Below, piece after piece: positions 29,680-39,225 of a stretch of DNA of 64,000 nucleotides. Location: contig QCPF01000004.1 of the NCBI GenBank assembly GCA_003212655.1, forward strand, positions 1-64,000, given 5' to 3'. Each line of letters begins with the position of its first letter. Position 1 is the first letter of the stretch. A program made the position numbers and the translations under genes. The notes beneath the pieces are model-generated. The model worked only from the letters and a program-made list of their open reading frames with translations. It was not told the origin of the DNA and did no database searches. This stretch comes from Prochlorococcus sp. AG-436-D21. Its GTDB lineage: Bacteria > Cyanobacteriota > Cyanobacteriia > PCC-6307 > Cyanobiaceae.

Positions 29680-30882
29680 TTGTATAAAATTTTAGTATTG
29701 AGTAATGGGCATGGAGAAGATCTATCTGGTAGTTTAATAGCTAAGCAATTTGTAAAAAGTGGATATTATGTTAATGCTTTGCCAATTGTTGGTAAAGGAA
29801 ACCATTATCAAAAAGAAAAAATTAAGATTATTGGAAAAACTAAAGAATTTAGTACTGGAGGAATTGGCTATAATTCTTTTAAGGGGAGACTAAGTGAGAT
29901 TTTTGGAGGAGAAATATTTTATCTTTTAAGAAAATTATATTTAACCTATAAACTAAGAAAAAAATATGATTATTTTTTTGTAGTTGGAGATATTGTGCCA
30001 ATTTTTTTTGCATGGATTTGTAAGAAAGATTTTTTTACATATTTAGTTGCTTATTCCAGTCATTATGAAGGGAAGTTAAAATTACCGTGGCCTTCTAAAT
30101 TTTTCTTGCTCTCACAGAAAGCAAAAAAAATATATACGCGAGATTCCCTTACTGCTAATGATTTAACTTTGCAATTAAAAAAGAAAGTGTCTTTTTTAGG
30201 TAATCCATTTATGGATAAGTTTTTTTCTAGAAACAAAGAATTAACGAATGCTGAATTTAGTATTGGATTATTTCCAGGAAGTAGATTCCCTGAGACTTTA
30301 CATAATTTTGTTTTGATTTTAGAGGTATTAGAGGCATTGTCAGATTTAAGATATTTTCAAAATATTAAGTTTAATTTTGCAATAGTTAATACTCTATCTT
30401 CATTAAAAATAAAGGAGATATTTCAAAAAAGAGGATGGTTCAAACTAGAAAACATAAAAGATAATAATCTCTTAAAATTCCAATATAAATTTTTAGAAGT
30501 GAATATATATTGGAATAATTTTGACAAAATATTATTGAAGAGTAGATGCTGTATCAGCATGGCAGGAACAGCAACAGAGCAAGCGATTGGATTAGGAAAA
30601 CCTGTTATTCAGATTGAAGGTAAAGGTCCACAATTTACAAAAACTTTTGCTGAAGCGCAAAGACGTTTGCTTGGAAAGTATGTTTTTTGCGCTTGTAATT
30701 ATAAAGGTAAGAATGATCAAATCAATCAGACAATAAAATTGATCATAAAAATAATATATCTCATACAGTTAAATAAGAAGTTTATGATCTCATGTAATGA
30801 AAATGCTAAAAAAAGACTGGGTGAAAACAAAGCTTGTTTTAAAATGGTTGATGATATAAATATTGTTATAAAAAATGACTAA
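29680..30882 (+). CDS. Cyanobacterial lipid-A-disaccharide synthase-related protein (TIGR03492-like)
   Basis: 'ILVLSNGHGEDLSGSLIAKQF', 'GLFPGSRFPE', 'CISMAGTATEQAIGLGKPVIQIEGKGPQFT'. Confidence 0.82.
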   Translation: MYKILVLSNGHGEDLSGSLIAKQFVKSGYYVNALPIVGKGNHYQKEKIKIIGKTKEFSTGGIGYNSFKGRLSEIFGGEIFYLLRKLYLTYKLRKKYDYFFVVGDIVPIFFAWICKKDFFTYLVAYSSHYEGKLKLPWPSKFFLLSQKAKKIYTRDSLTANDLTLQLKKKVSFLGNPFMDKFFSRNKELTNAEFSIGLFPGSRFPETLHNFVLILEVLEALSDLRYFQNIKFNFAIVNTLSSLKIKEIFQKRGWFKLENIKDNNLLKFQYKFLEVNIYWNNFDKILLKSRCCISMAGTATEQAIGLGKPVIQIEGKGPQFTKTFAEAQRRLLGKYVFCACNYKGKNDQINQTIKLIIKIIYLIQLNKKFMISCNENAKKRLGENKACFKMVDDINIVIKND

Positions 30883-31144
30883 GGAGAATAATCAAAATAA
30901 CTTAAAACAAGTTATCGATAATTTGTTATTAATAAATTTATTTACAGTTATTTTTTTTGCAATATTTTTTATTTTTGCAATCATCATGCAATTTAATGGC
31001 ATATTTATTTTTATTGATTTAATTCAGATAGTTTGGAATCCTCTTGTAGTTCCATTGATAACAATTCTTATTATTGGTGCTTTAGTAAACGGCATTAATT
31101 CTTGGTGGAGGCGTAAATTGCTTTCTCAAGAAGAGGATATTTAA
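30875..31144 (+). CDS. Small membrane protein, hypothetical
   Basis: Two TM helices; start overlaps upstream gene. Confidence 0.65.
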   Translation: MTKENNQNNLKQVIDNLLLINLFTVIFFAIFFIFAIIMQFNGIFIFIDLIQIVWNPLVVPLITILIIGALVNGINSWWRRKLLSQEEDI

Positions 31145-32021
31145 AATTATAATTTTTGAGTTTACTGCTAATTACTTTTTGTCCTTCTAATACAACTTTT
31201 GCTCCATCTCCTAACAATATTTTTAAAACCGCTCCAGGTACTGGAAGTAAATTAGGTCTATTCAGACATTTGCCTAAAGTCTGAGAAAAGTCTCTCATTA
31301 ATACTGGATTTGGTGCAACAGCATTAAATACTCCGGAATACTTTTTATCAACTAATGCTTGAGTAATTAATGCACATAAATCAGTTCTATGAATCCAACT
31401 CATCCATTGCTTACCATCTCCAATTGGTCCACCTAATCCAAATTTAAAGATAGGGAGCATTTTTCCTAATGCTCCTCCATCTGCCTCTAGAACAATTCCA
31501 ATTCTAAAAATAATTAACCTTGAGAAAAATGGTTTTTCAGCTGCGACCGCTTCCCATTTTTTGCAAAGATTAGCTAGAAAGTCTTTTCCTTCAATACTAT
31601 TTTCAGTGAATTCATCAGACAAACTTGTACCGTAGTAACCTATTGCTGATCCATTTACGATGACTTTTGGATTGATTTTGAAATTTTTAAGGGTTTTCAT
31701 CATGAATTTTGTAGTGTTAATACGACTATTTTCAATCTCTTGTTTTTGTGAAGAAGTCCATTTTTTTTCTGCTATGGGTTCTCCCATTAAGTTAATAATT
31801 CCATCTGTTTCTCTTAAAATATTTAGAAGATTTTCGTTATTCCAGTTTTTTTCTTTTGATAAATCTATTTGAAAAAATTTAAATCTATTGAAATCTAAAT
31901 CAAGTTTTAATTTACTTATGGGTTTTCTACTTACAATGTATATTTCGTGTTTTTCATTGAGTAGTGTTGGTACTAATTCTTTACCAACAAATCCAGTGCA
32001 GCCAAGTAGTAAAAGACGCAT
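31095..32021 (-). CDS. TIGR01777-type epimerase / SDR family NAD-binding protein
   Basis: 'RLLLLGCTGFVGKELVPTLL', 'GIINLMGEPIAEKKW', 'GSAIGYYGTS', 'MSWIHRTDLCALI'. Confidence 0.92.
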   Translation of the reverse strand: MRLLLLGCTGFVGKELVPTLLNEKHEIYIVSRKPISKLKLDLDFNRFKFFQIDLSKEKNWNNENLLNILRETDGIINLMGEPIAEKKWTSSQKQEIENSRINTTKFMMKTLKNFKINPKVIVNGSAIGYYGTSLSDEFTENSIEGKDFLANLCKKWEAVAAEKPFFSRLIIFRIGIVLEADGGALGKMLPIFKFGLGGPIGDGKQWMSWIHRTDLCALITQALVDKKYSGVFNAVAPNPVLMRDFSQTLGKCLNRPNLLPVPGAVLKILLGDGAKVVLEGQKVISSKLKNYNFKYPLLEKAIYASTKN

Positions 32022-32157
32022 ATTTTAAATATATTTATCATTTAAGGCTATTAAATTTTTTAGATGTTTGTAATTATTATTCTGTTATCAATTTTTTTAA
32101 ATATTTGTCAAACAAGTTTTTGTATAATAAATTTCAAATAACTTTGTTAACTTTATT

Positions 32158-32394
32158 ATGACAGATTCTATACCAAAGAAACCTCTCAAGAAAGGAAGCT
32201 TAGTTTTTGTTGATAGAGAAAATTATATAAAAAGTATCGAGGCTCTAGCTAGTGATAATGATCTACCTAATTATGTATTTGAAGGTCCTGGAGAGATTCT
32301 TTCGGTCAAAGATGAATATGCTCAGATTCGATGGCGCAGACCTGTCCCAGATGTTTGGTTGAAATTAGATCAACTGAAAGAATATATTCAATAA
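32158..32394 (+). CDS. ndhO: NAD(P)H-quinone oxidoreductase subunit O
   Basis: 'KKGSLVFVDRENYIKSIEALASDNDLPNYVFEGPGEILSVKDEYAQIRWRRPVPDVWLKLDQL'. Confidence 0.93.
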   Translation: MTDSIPKKPLKKGSLVFVDRENYIKSIEALASDNDLPNYVFEGPGEILSVKDEYAQIRWRRPVPDVWLKLDQLKEYIQ

Positions 32395-32403
32395 ATTTTA
32401 TAA

Positions 32404-33081
32404 CTAAAAGTTTTTATTTTTTTTCTCTGTAGACATCTTTGATTGGATTCTTTTTGCTTCTTTGATCATTTCTTTACCATCAAATAAGTAATTATCCACG
32501 TATCCTTGTGTATATCTATCAAATTCTGATAGTGCATCTTTAACTTGTGAAAAACAATGATAAAGATCGAGTCCTAAAGCTGAAATAGACTTTGGAACTA
32601 TTTTCTTGTTATAAATTTTTTCTACTTTTTCTATTTTCTTTTGTGAAAGACTTATATAACTGCAAAAATTTTCCATTAGTTGTTCATCATATGGATCCGC
32701 AGATAGTTCTTTGATTTCATTGTTCAAAGGTTTAATTATTTGATTAATTAATCTATTGATCGGAGTGAAAATTTCTTTAATCCATGTTTCAACTTCTTTG
32801 TCTTTAATTGAAGAATTATATTTTTTTGAATTAAATTTTACTTCCCAATTTTCGTTTAACGAATCAAATGATGAACTGGAAGAGAAAAAACTCCTATCAT
32901 ACTGTTCTTTTTTGATAGGGTCATTTAGAGTCTCCCAGGCATTTTGTATTGCAAGAAATCGTTCTTTTTTGCCGCCTGCATCAGGATGATGCTGCTTAAC
33001 TAAGGAACGATATGAAGATTTAATTTCACTTATGGTTGCATTTTTTTTGAGGCCTAATTCTTCATATAAATTTTTTTCCAT
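32404..33081 (-). CDS. DnaJ-domain protein
   Basis: 'YEELGLKKNATISEIKSSYRSLVKQHHPDAGGKKERFLAIQNAWETLNDPIKKEQYD'. Confidence 0.9.
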   Translation of the reverse strand: MEKNLYEELGLKKNATISEIKSSYRSLVKQHHPDAGGKKERFLAIQNAWETLNDPIKKEQYDRSFFSSSSSFDSLNENWEVKFNSKKYNSSIKDKEVETWIKEIFTPINRLINQIIKPLNNEIKELSADPYDEQLMENFCSYISLSQKKIEKVEKIYNKKIVPKSISALGLDLYHCFSQVKDALSEFDRYTQGYVDNYLFDGKEMIKEAKRIQSKMSTEKKNKNF

Positions 33082-33097
33082 TTTTATGATTTATGGA

Positions 33098-34066
33098 TTA
33101 AAGATAACCATCTTTTCTAGCTTGAATTGAGGTATTTGATTCAAACATTGCCGTTGATAAATATCTTTCACCAAAACTTGGAAGAATAACTATCAATCTT
33201 TTATTCATGAGTTCTTTCCTTTTACCGATTTTTATAGTTGCGGCTAAAGCTGCACCGCTGCTGATGCCAGATAAAAGGCCTTCAAATCGAGCTAATAAAC
33301 GGCCATAATAGAATGCTTCATCGTCATCTATTTTTATAATTTCATCTATTAACTTAGTATTCAGTACTTTCGGTACAAAACCTGCTCCAATTCCTTGAAT
33401 TGAATGAGATCCTGCTACTTCTCCAGAGATTACAGCACTTTTTTTGGGCTCTACAGCATAAATTTTGCAATTTGGATTAACTTTTTTCAAAAAACGTGCG
33501 CAACCAGTAATTGTCCCTCCTGTGCCTACTCCTGTCACTAGTCCATCTAAATTGTTATTTGATTGTGACCATATTTCTTGAGCCGTTGTTCTTTCATGAA
33601 TATCTGGATTAGCAAAGTTTTCAAATTGATTAAATTGATAACTATTTGCAATACTTGAAGACAACTCATTAGCTAAATCTAAAGCTCCTTTCATTCCTTC
33701 TTTCCCAGGCGTTAACTGTAATTCAGCTCCATATGCTCTCAACATTGCCCTTCTCTCAATACTCATCGTATCCGGCATAGTTAATATTAATTTATATCCT
33801 TTTGCTGCTGCAACCATTGCTAATGCGATGCCAGTATTTCCACTTGTTGCTTCAATTAACGTTGTTTTATCTGGTGTTATCAATCCTTCTTCTTCAGCTT
33901 TACATAGCATTGAATAAGCAATGCGATCTTTTACGGAAGCTGATGGATTGAAACTTTCTAGTTTGGCTATTATTTCTGGATAACAATTAAAGTACTTTCT
34001 TATTCGATTTAATTTAACTAAGGGGGTATTTCCAACTAGAGAGGTTATATCATTTGCTATTTCCAT
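33098..34066 (-). CDS. cysK: Cysteine synthase A (O-acetylserine sulfhydrylase)
   Basis: 'SFNPSASVKDRIAYSML', 'IEATSGNTGIALAMVAAAKGYK', 'GVGTGGTITG', 'GLLSGISSGAALAA'. Confidence 0.95.
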   Translation of the reverse strand: MEIANDITSLVGNTPLVKLNRIRKYFNCYPEIIAKLESFNPSASVKDRIAYSMLCKAEEEGLITPDKTTLIEATSGNTGIALAMVAAAKGYKLILTMPDTMSIERRAMLRAYGAELQLTPGKEGMKGALDLANELSSSIANSYQFNQFENFANPDIHERTTAQEIWSQSNNNLDGLVTGVGTGGTITGCARFLKKVNPNCKIYAVEPKKSAVISGEVAGSHSIQGIGAGFVPKVLNTKLIDEIIKIDDDEAFYYGRLLARFEGLLSGISSGAALAATIKIGKRKELMNKRLIVILPSFGERYLSTAMFESNTSIQARKDGYL

Positions 34067-34211
34067 GTAATGATTATTTAAATTGCAAAATTCAATCTCC
34101 TATACCAATAATAATTGTATTTAAAGAAATTTATATAATTTTCTCAAAAGAATTTAATTTATAATAATTTCTCCTGAAAATATTTAGTATTATAAAATGT
34201 AGTTTTCTAAG

Positions 34212-34490
34212 ATGGTTATGTATTTGTTGGAACTAAGTTTGAGATATTCACCTTTTCCACTTTCAATTCAAAAAAAAGAAGTTGAGGAAGTCAAACGAAT
34301 TTATGATGAAATAAAAAGTTCTATGAATGAAACTTTAGAATCCTCAAAGTTGATTGAATTAAGCTGTGATAAAGTGCAAGACAAATTAATTGCTGTCAGA
34401 GCTAAAGAAATCATTTCTGTTCAGATATATGAAAAATCATCAGTAGCAGGAGGAGCTAAAAGACCAGGATTTTCTCTCAACATAGATTGA
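34212..34490 (+). CDS. Conserved cyanobacterial hypothetical protein
   Basis: 92-aa ORF overlapping start of ABC ATPase; 'SLRYSPFPLSIQKK' and 'KSSVAGGAKRPGFSL'. Confidence 0.75.
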   Translation: MVMYLLELSLRYSPFPLSIQKKEVEEVKRIYDEIKSSMNETLESSKLIELSCDKVQDKLIAVRAKEIISVQIYEKSSVAGGAKRPGFSLNID

Positions 34491-35173
34491 TAGATTTAAT
34501 GAGAGATTCTCCTGAAAATGAAATACCTCATATTCATTTTAAAGATGTCTCTTTTTCATATCCTGGAAAGAAAGAAAATTTAATTTTTAAATGTAATTTT
34601 TCAATAAAAAAGCCTGGATTTTGGATGGTTGTAGGTAAAAATGGCAGTGGAAAAAGTACCCTTTTAAAATTAATAAATGGAATAATTAAACCTAAAAATG
34701 GAGTCATTTACTCTAAAGCGAATATAGGGACGGTATTTCAAAACCCTGATCATCAAATATTAATGCCAAATTGCAGAAGCGAACTTTTAATTAATATTAA
34801 CCAAAATTTAAGTGCCTATGAAATTAATAAAAAAATTGAATATGTGCTTGCTAAGGTGGGGTTGAATGGTTTTGAAAAAAGGCCAATACATACGTTAAGC
34901 GGTGGGCAAAAACAACGCTTAACTATTGCATGTGTTCTTATTAGTAATAGAAATTTTATTCTTTTAGATGAGCCTACAGCTTTACTTGATCAAACCAGCC
35001 AATTAAAAGTTTTAAAAACTATTAAAAATCTTACGAGAGATTATAAAAAACCTTTATCTGCTTTATGGATTACTCATCGTTATGAAGAATTAATATATGC
35101 AGATTCAGTAGCAGAGTTGAAAAATGGATTTTTATCTAGCTGGCAAGAACCATCAAAATTTCAATATAATTGA
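34487..35173 (+). CDS. ABC transporter ATP-binding protein
   Basis: Walker A 'GKNGSGKST', signature 'LSGGQKQRL', Walker B 'FILLDEPTAL'. Confidence 0.92.
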   Translation: MIDLMRDSPENEIPHIHFKDVSFSYPGKKENLIFKCNFSIKKPGFWMVVGKNGSGKSTLLKLINGIIKPKNGVIYSKANIGTVFQNPDHQILMPNCRSELLININQNLSAYEINKKIEYVLAKVGLNGFEKRPIHTLSGGQKQRLTIACVLISNRNFILLDEPTALLDQTSQLKVLKTIKNLTRDYKKPLSALWITHRYEELIYADSVAELKNGFLSSWQEPSKFQYN

Positions 35174-35222
35174 TTCTTTTACTTGTCATAAGGCACTTTA
35201 AAGAGTTAAATTCATTTTATAT

Positions 35223-35294
<72 letters not shown>

Positions 35295-35319
35295 TTTTAT
35301 ATGCCTTGTTAAGTCAAAC

Positions 35320-35345
35320 AAAGACCCTTCTTGGGTCTTTTTTTA
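35320..35345 (+). terminator. Rho-independent-type hairpin downstream of tRNA-Asn
   Basis: Perfect stem AAAGACCC-TTCTT-GGGTCTTT followed by T-run. Confidence 0.88.
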
Positions 35346-35546
35346 TTCGTATAAGTCGTTTATTTAGAAAGTCTTGTGAAAATATTATTAAAAATCTATG
35401 AAGGTAACCTTGATAATTCGTTCAAAGAATAATTTTTGGAGAAATCTAATGAATTTTATTTCCCCAAATAACCCTCTTATTTATTTAGAAATTTTTTAAA
35501 TAATTTTATTATTAAAAATGAATTAGTATTAAAAACATAATTTAAT

Positions 35547-36254
35547 TCAACAATTTTTTTCAAGAAATACATTAAATCTTAATTCTGAATTGCCATAGTT
35601 TTGAAAATTTTGATCAACTATATTTGCCTTTAAATTGTATTTTCTTGCTAAGTCTAGAAACCAATTTTTATCATAGAATAAATGATTCAATCCCTTATAC
35701 TTTTTCTCATATTCTTCCCTACTAAATCCTTCTTCAATAAATTTTTCAATACGTTTACTATGATATTTATCAAATTTGTCGAGATCACAAACATCTAGTA
35801 TTGCTATTTTATGCTTCGATAGTGAGACCATATTTTTGAATACTTTTTCAGCATATTCTAGATTTTTAAAGTAAAAGAAAACTCCATGACTTAAGGTGAT
35901 ATCATATTTTTTTTCAAGTTTAGAAATATCAGCGGCATCATCTACTGAAAAAGAATTTTCAGGTAAAAACTTTTTTGCAATATCAATTAATTGATTGGAA
36001 TAGTCTATCCCTGATACATCAATACCCTTTAGATAAAGTGGAAATAAGAAAGCACCAGAACCACAACCAACTTCAAAAACTTTATCTTTGCTTGATATGC
36101 CAATTAAGTTATATAGATATTTTGTATATTTAATCCAATCTTCAACATCAAATGCACCTACTCCATCAAATCCATCTGCCTTTATTAAGAAATCTAAAAT
36201 AACTTTATTAATTCTATCTTTCTCATTCCAAATATCTTTCCAGGATGTAGACAT
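35547..36254 (-). CDS. SAM-dependent class I methyltransferase
   Basis: 'KVFEVGCGSGAFLFPLYLKGIDVSGIDYS' motif I; 'DITLSHGVFFYFKNLEYAEKVFKNM'. Confidence 0.87.
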   Translation of the reverse strand: MSTSWKDIWNEKDRINKVILDFLIKADGFDGVGAFDVEDWIKYTKYLYNLIGISSKDKVFEVGCGSGAFLFPLYLKGIDVSGIDYSNQLIDIAKKFLPENSFSVDDAADISKLEKKYDITLSHGVFFYFKNLEYAEKVFKNMVSLSKHKIAILDVCDLDKFDKYHSKRIEKFIEEGFSREEYEKKYKGLNHLFYDKNWFLDLARKYNLKANIVDQNFQNYGNSELRFNVFLEKNC

Positions 36255-36794
36255 AGTTTTTAGTAAACTTTAAATTAGATTACTTAATTATTATTACATT
36301 AAAAAAAGAACCTATTAGGAATTCAGTTTTGAACTTCTTAAAATATGTTGTTCAATTTAAAAAATAAAAAATAAAAAATATGTAAAGGTGGTATGCAGGT
36401 GAAAATATCGTTTTTTCCTTATTTTTTATATCAGATGCACTCAGACACTATCATTTTTGCTTGATCCGACTGACGCCCGGTGAGATTTACTTGAATTATC
36501 TTGAATATTCATAAAGGCCCATAAGGTTCTTTTTTATTGATATAACTTTTATGTGAGCAAATTTTTTTGAAAACGCAGGCTAATAATAGTTCAAAATTTT
36601 TTTGCATATGTGTTTGTTTTCCATGTGTTTTTTTAAAATATGTGCGTTTTATCAGATACTCTAAATATGTAGGCTTTTTCTTTAAATCTTTTCATACAAA
36701 TACTTATGAGAGAAATAATAAAAAATATTTGTTTGGTAAATATTATCTAAATTTGTATTTCAAAAATACCCTACACAGAGAATTAATTGATTAA

Positions 36795-38033
36795 TCAATC
36801 AATAAACCCTTCAATTAATTCTTGGGTTGCATAAATCCCAACAAATGGTGCTGTAAATTCTCTAAGAAAGCCTGATGTTTTTCCTAATACACTATTTTTT
36901 ATAGATATTAAATCACCTTCTTTTATAAAAGGATTACGTTTTGAACCTTTTTTTGCTCTAGCAGAATATGCAATACTTTTATTCAAAATTGTCCCATCTT
37001 CGTTGTATCTAATTAAAATAATTTTTCCTGATAGAGGTTTTATCGGTCCAGTCAAGTTAATTGCATCTGATAAGGAAGACTCTAGTGGTAATCTTACGGT
37101 TCCTGGATTTTCAATTCGACCAAAAATTTCTACCGTTATGAATTTTGGAGAAAGACCACTTAAAACAGATTTTGGAATTTGATTTTCAGCAAACTGACTT
37201 AATTTTGGAAGAAATATACTATCTCCATCAAATATACGTATATCATTACTATCATCATATTTATTTAAAAAAGAATTTAGGTTAATGAAAGCTCTTTTTT
37301 TGCCTCCACCTTTACCGAGAGGTACATCTCGGATAATTTCAATCTTAGATAAATCAGTTAAGGAAGTTATTCCACCTGCTCTCAGAATAACATCAGAAAT
37401 AGTAGTTATATTTTCATTAGTTCTCTTGATATTCATAGATTTATATAAAGATTGATTACTTGATTCAATCTCCTTTTCAGCTATAGCTAGCACCATTTGA
37501 TTCATATCAGAAGCAGTATCATTTTGTGACTCTAAGAAAATGCCTGATCTGTAAGAAGGGAATTTATATAATCCTGGATTTCTAACTTCACCTTTAATTA
37601 ATACCCTCAAAGGCTTAAAAGTTGCAATTCTTACACTTATCTCAGGATCTTTAATAAATTTTAAATATTTTTTATTTAATAATTCAGTTAGTTCAGTTAG
37701 TGTTAAACCTCGAACATAAGTTTCATATATTTCTGGAAGTAATATTTCACCCTCTGGATTAACTTCATAATCACCGTTAAACATCTCAAATTTAAAATTA
37801 ATTGATAAAATATCACCTGTATCAATTATGTAATCTTGTAACTCTTTTTTAGACTCTAAATAATCTAATTCAATTTGATTATTTTTTTCGATCTTTGAAT
37901 TATTACTCTCAGCTCTGGATAAATCAAAAATAAAAAAAGAAATTAAAAAATAACCAATTAGAACGGTTTTTGCATTCCTTTTAAAGAAAAATAATCTTAT
38001 AAATTTATTCCTTAGTACTTTTTGTAAACTCAA
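36795..38033 (-). CDS. Wza/KpsD-like polysaccharide export protein (Poly_export + SLBB domains)
   Basis: 'YIIDTGDILSINF...GDYEVNPEGEILLPEIYETYVRGLTLTELTELLNKKYLKFIKDPEISVRI', 'VLIKGEVRNPGLYKFP', second SLBB 'VEIFGRIENPGTVRLP'. Confidence 0.88.
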   Translation of the reverse strand: MSLQKVLRNKFIRLFFFKRNAKTVLIGYFLISFFIFDLSRAESNNSKIEKNNQIELDYLESKKELQDYIIDTGDILSINFKFEMFNGDYEVNPEGEILLPEIYETYVRGLTLTELTELLNKKYLKFIKDPEISVRIATFKPLRVLIKGEVRNPGLYKFPSYRSGIFLESQNDTASDMNQMVLAIAEKEIESSNQSLYKSMNIKRTNENITTISDVILRAGGITSLTDLSKIEIIRDVPLGKGGGKKRAFINLNSFLNKYDDSNDIRIFDGDSIFLPKLSQFAENQIPKSVLSGLSPKFITVEIFGRIENPGTVRLPLESSLSDAINLTGPIKPLSGKIILIRYNEDGTILNKSIAYSARAKKGSKRNPFIKEGDLISIKNSVLGKTSGFLREFTAPFVGIYATQELIEGFID

Positions 38034-38075
38034 AATTACTATTCAAATCTCACTTTAATTCATATTACTATTAAT

Positions 38076-38125
38076 CTTGTAAATTGATAATTAATAACTA
38101 CTTATAAATTGATAATTAATGACCA
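38076..38125. repeat. Tandem duplication of a 25-bp unit (3 mismatches)
   Basis: CTTGTAAATTGATAATTAATAACTA / CTTATAAATTGATAATTAATGACCA, back to back. Confidence 0.85.
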
Positions 38126-38270
38126 CTTAAGCATGATTAAAATAAAGAGTATGTTATGCATTTCAAAAAGTTATACAATTTCACCTTAATAAAGATAAAT
38201 TTTTATATTGTCTCTTTTTTGTCAAAAAAAAGGATTGATAAAGAAAAAATTTGAAAATTTTTTTATACTA

Positions 38271-38372
38271 TTAAGAACAGTAAATAGAACATTAAAAAAC
38301 TAGATTTTTATCATTTTTTACAATATCTAATAGTTCAAAATTTTATATTTTAAGAACAGTAAATAGAACATT
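38271..38372. repeat. Two identical 23-bp direct repeats TTAAGAACAGTAAATAGAACATT at 38271-38293 and 38350-38372
   Basis: Exact match read in the sequence; start-to-start spacing 79 bp. Confidence 0.9.
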
Positions 38373-38474
38373 TATCTAATTCTTCAATTAAACAAAAAGT
38401 TCTTAAATTGTTTTTACATTTTACGAAAGCAGAATATATTTTGTTTATTTATCCTTTAAATTATTAAAAAAATT

Positions 38475-38834
38475 CTAATCATCCCACATATCCGTTTTCT
38501 CTTTATCTAAATTATTTCTCTCAAGGAGTTCTATTCTCTTTTTTTGAGAATCTATTTCTGTTTCAAGAACGTTTTTCTCGTCAACATATGTTGTTTGTAT
38601 TTCTAGAATAACTTTTTCAAATTGATTTGCAAAAAAATCTGACATTTCTCTCCATGCTTCCATTTCTTCTTCCTTGTCGATAGTATCGTTTATCTGGTGG
38701 GCGATAATTTCTTGTACATATTGTTTAAGTGCTTGATTACTCATCGATTCAACTTTTTTTTGAATATAAAGTTCTTTAAGTTTTTCAAGTTGCTTTTTTG
38801 ATAAATCAGAATAGATTAATGATTTCTTTTTCAT
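38475..38834 (-). CDS. Conserved hypothetical, helical/coiled-coil
   Basis: 119-aa charged helical ORF. Confidence 0.65.
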   Translation of the reverse strand: MKKKSLIYSDLSKKQLEKLKELYIQKKVESMSNQALKQYVQEIIAHQINDTIDKEEEMEAWREMSDFFANQFEKVILEIQTTYVDEKNVLETEIDSQKKRIELLERNNLDKEKTDMWDD

Positions 38835-39225
38835 AAATACTCAAATTTTTTTATAGATAAAGATTATTGCTTAAAACACTCAGAATTAACCAAAAAATTT
38901 AAATTTAGTTAGATCATACTTCAAAACTGAGAATTACCATTTAATTTTTGATACTTTACTGTGGGAATTTGAATAAGATATTTCTCCAAATGTGATCATT
39001 AATTTTTTAAATATTCCTTAGATTATTAAGAAAAAGTAAATAGAATCAAAAGAAATTGTAAAATTTAAATTATTAAAAAATTTGCAATTTCTTTCTAATC
39101 CCCTGGCAATACTTATTTGTTTATAAATCATATTGATAAAATTGTTTACATAAATTCAGCAATCTTTATAAATTCTTGAGAGAATCGTATTACTAAAATT
39201 AATTATGATTTAATAATCTATCAAT

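Noticed and set aside
36340-36385. AAAAAATAAAAAATAAAAAATA run
   Set aside because: Simple A/T-rich low-complexity sequence expected in this genome; no supporting signal.
36567-36794. 75-aa plus-strand ORF in the island
   Set aside because: Composition (F/Y/K/N/C-rich) is what random AT-rich DNA yields; no recognisable domain or convincing context.
38271-38372. CRISPR-like pair of 23-bp repeats
   Set aside because: Only two copies, no further regular spacing, no cas genes; better described as isolated direct repeats.
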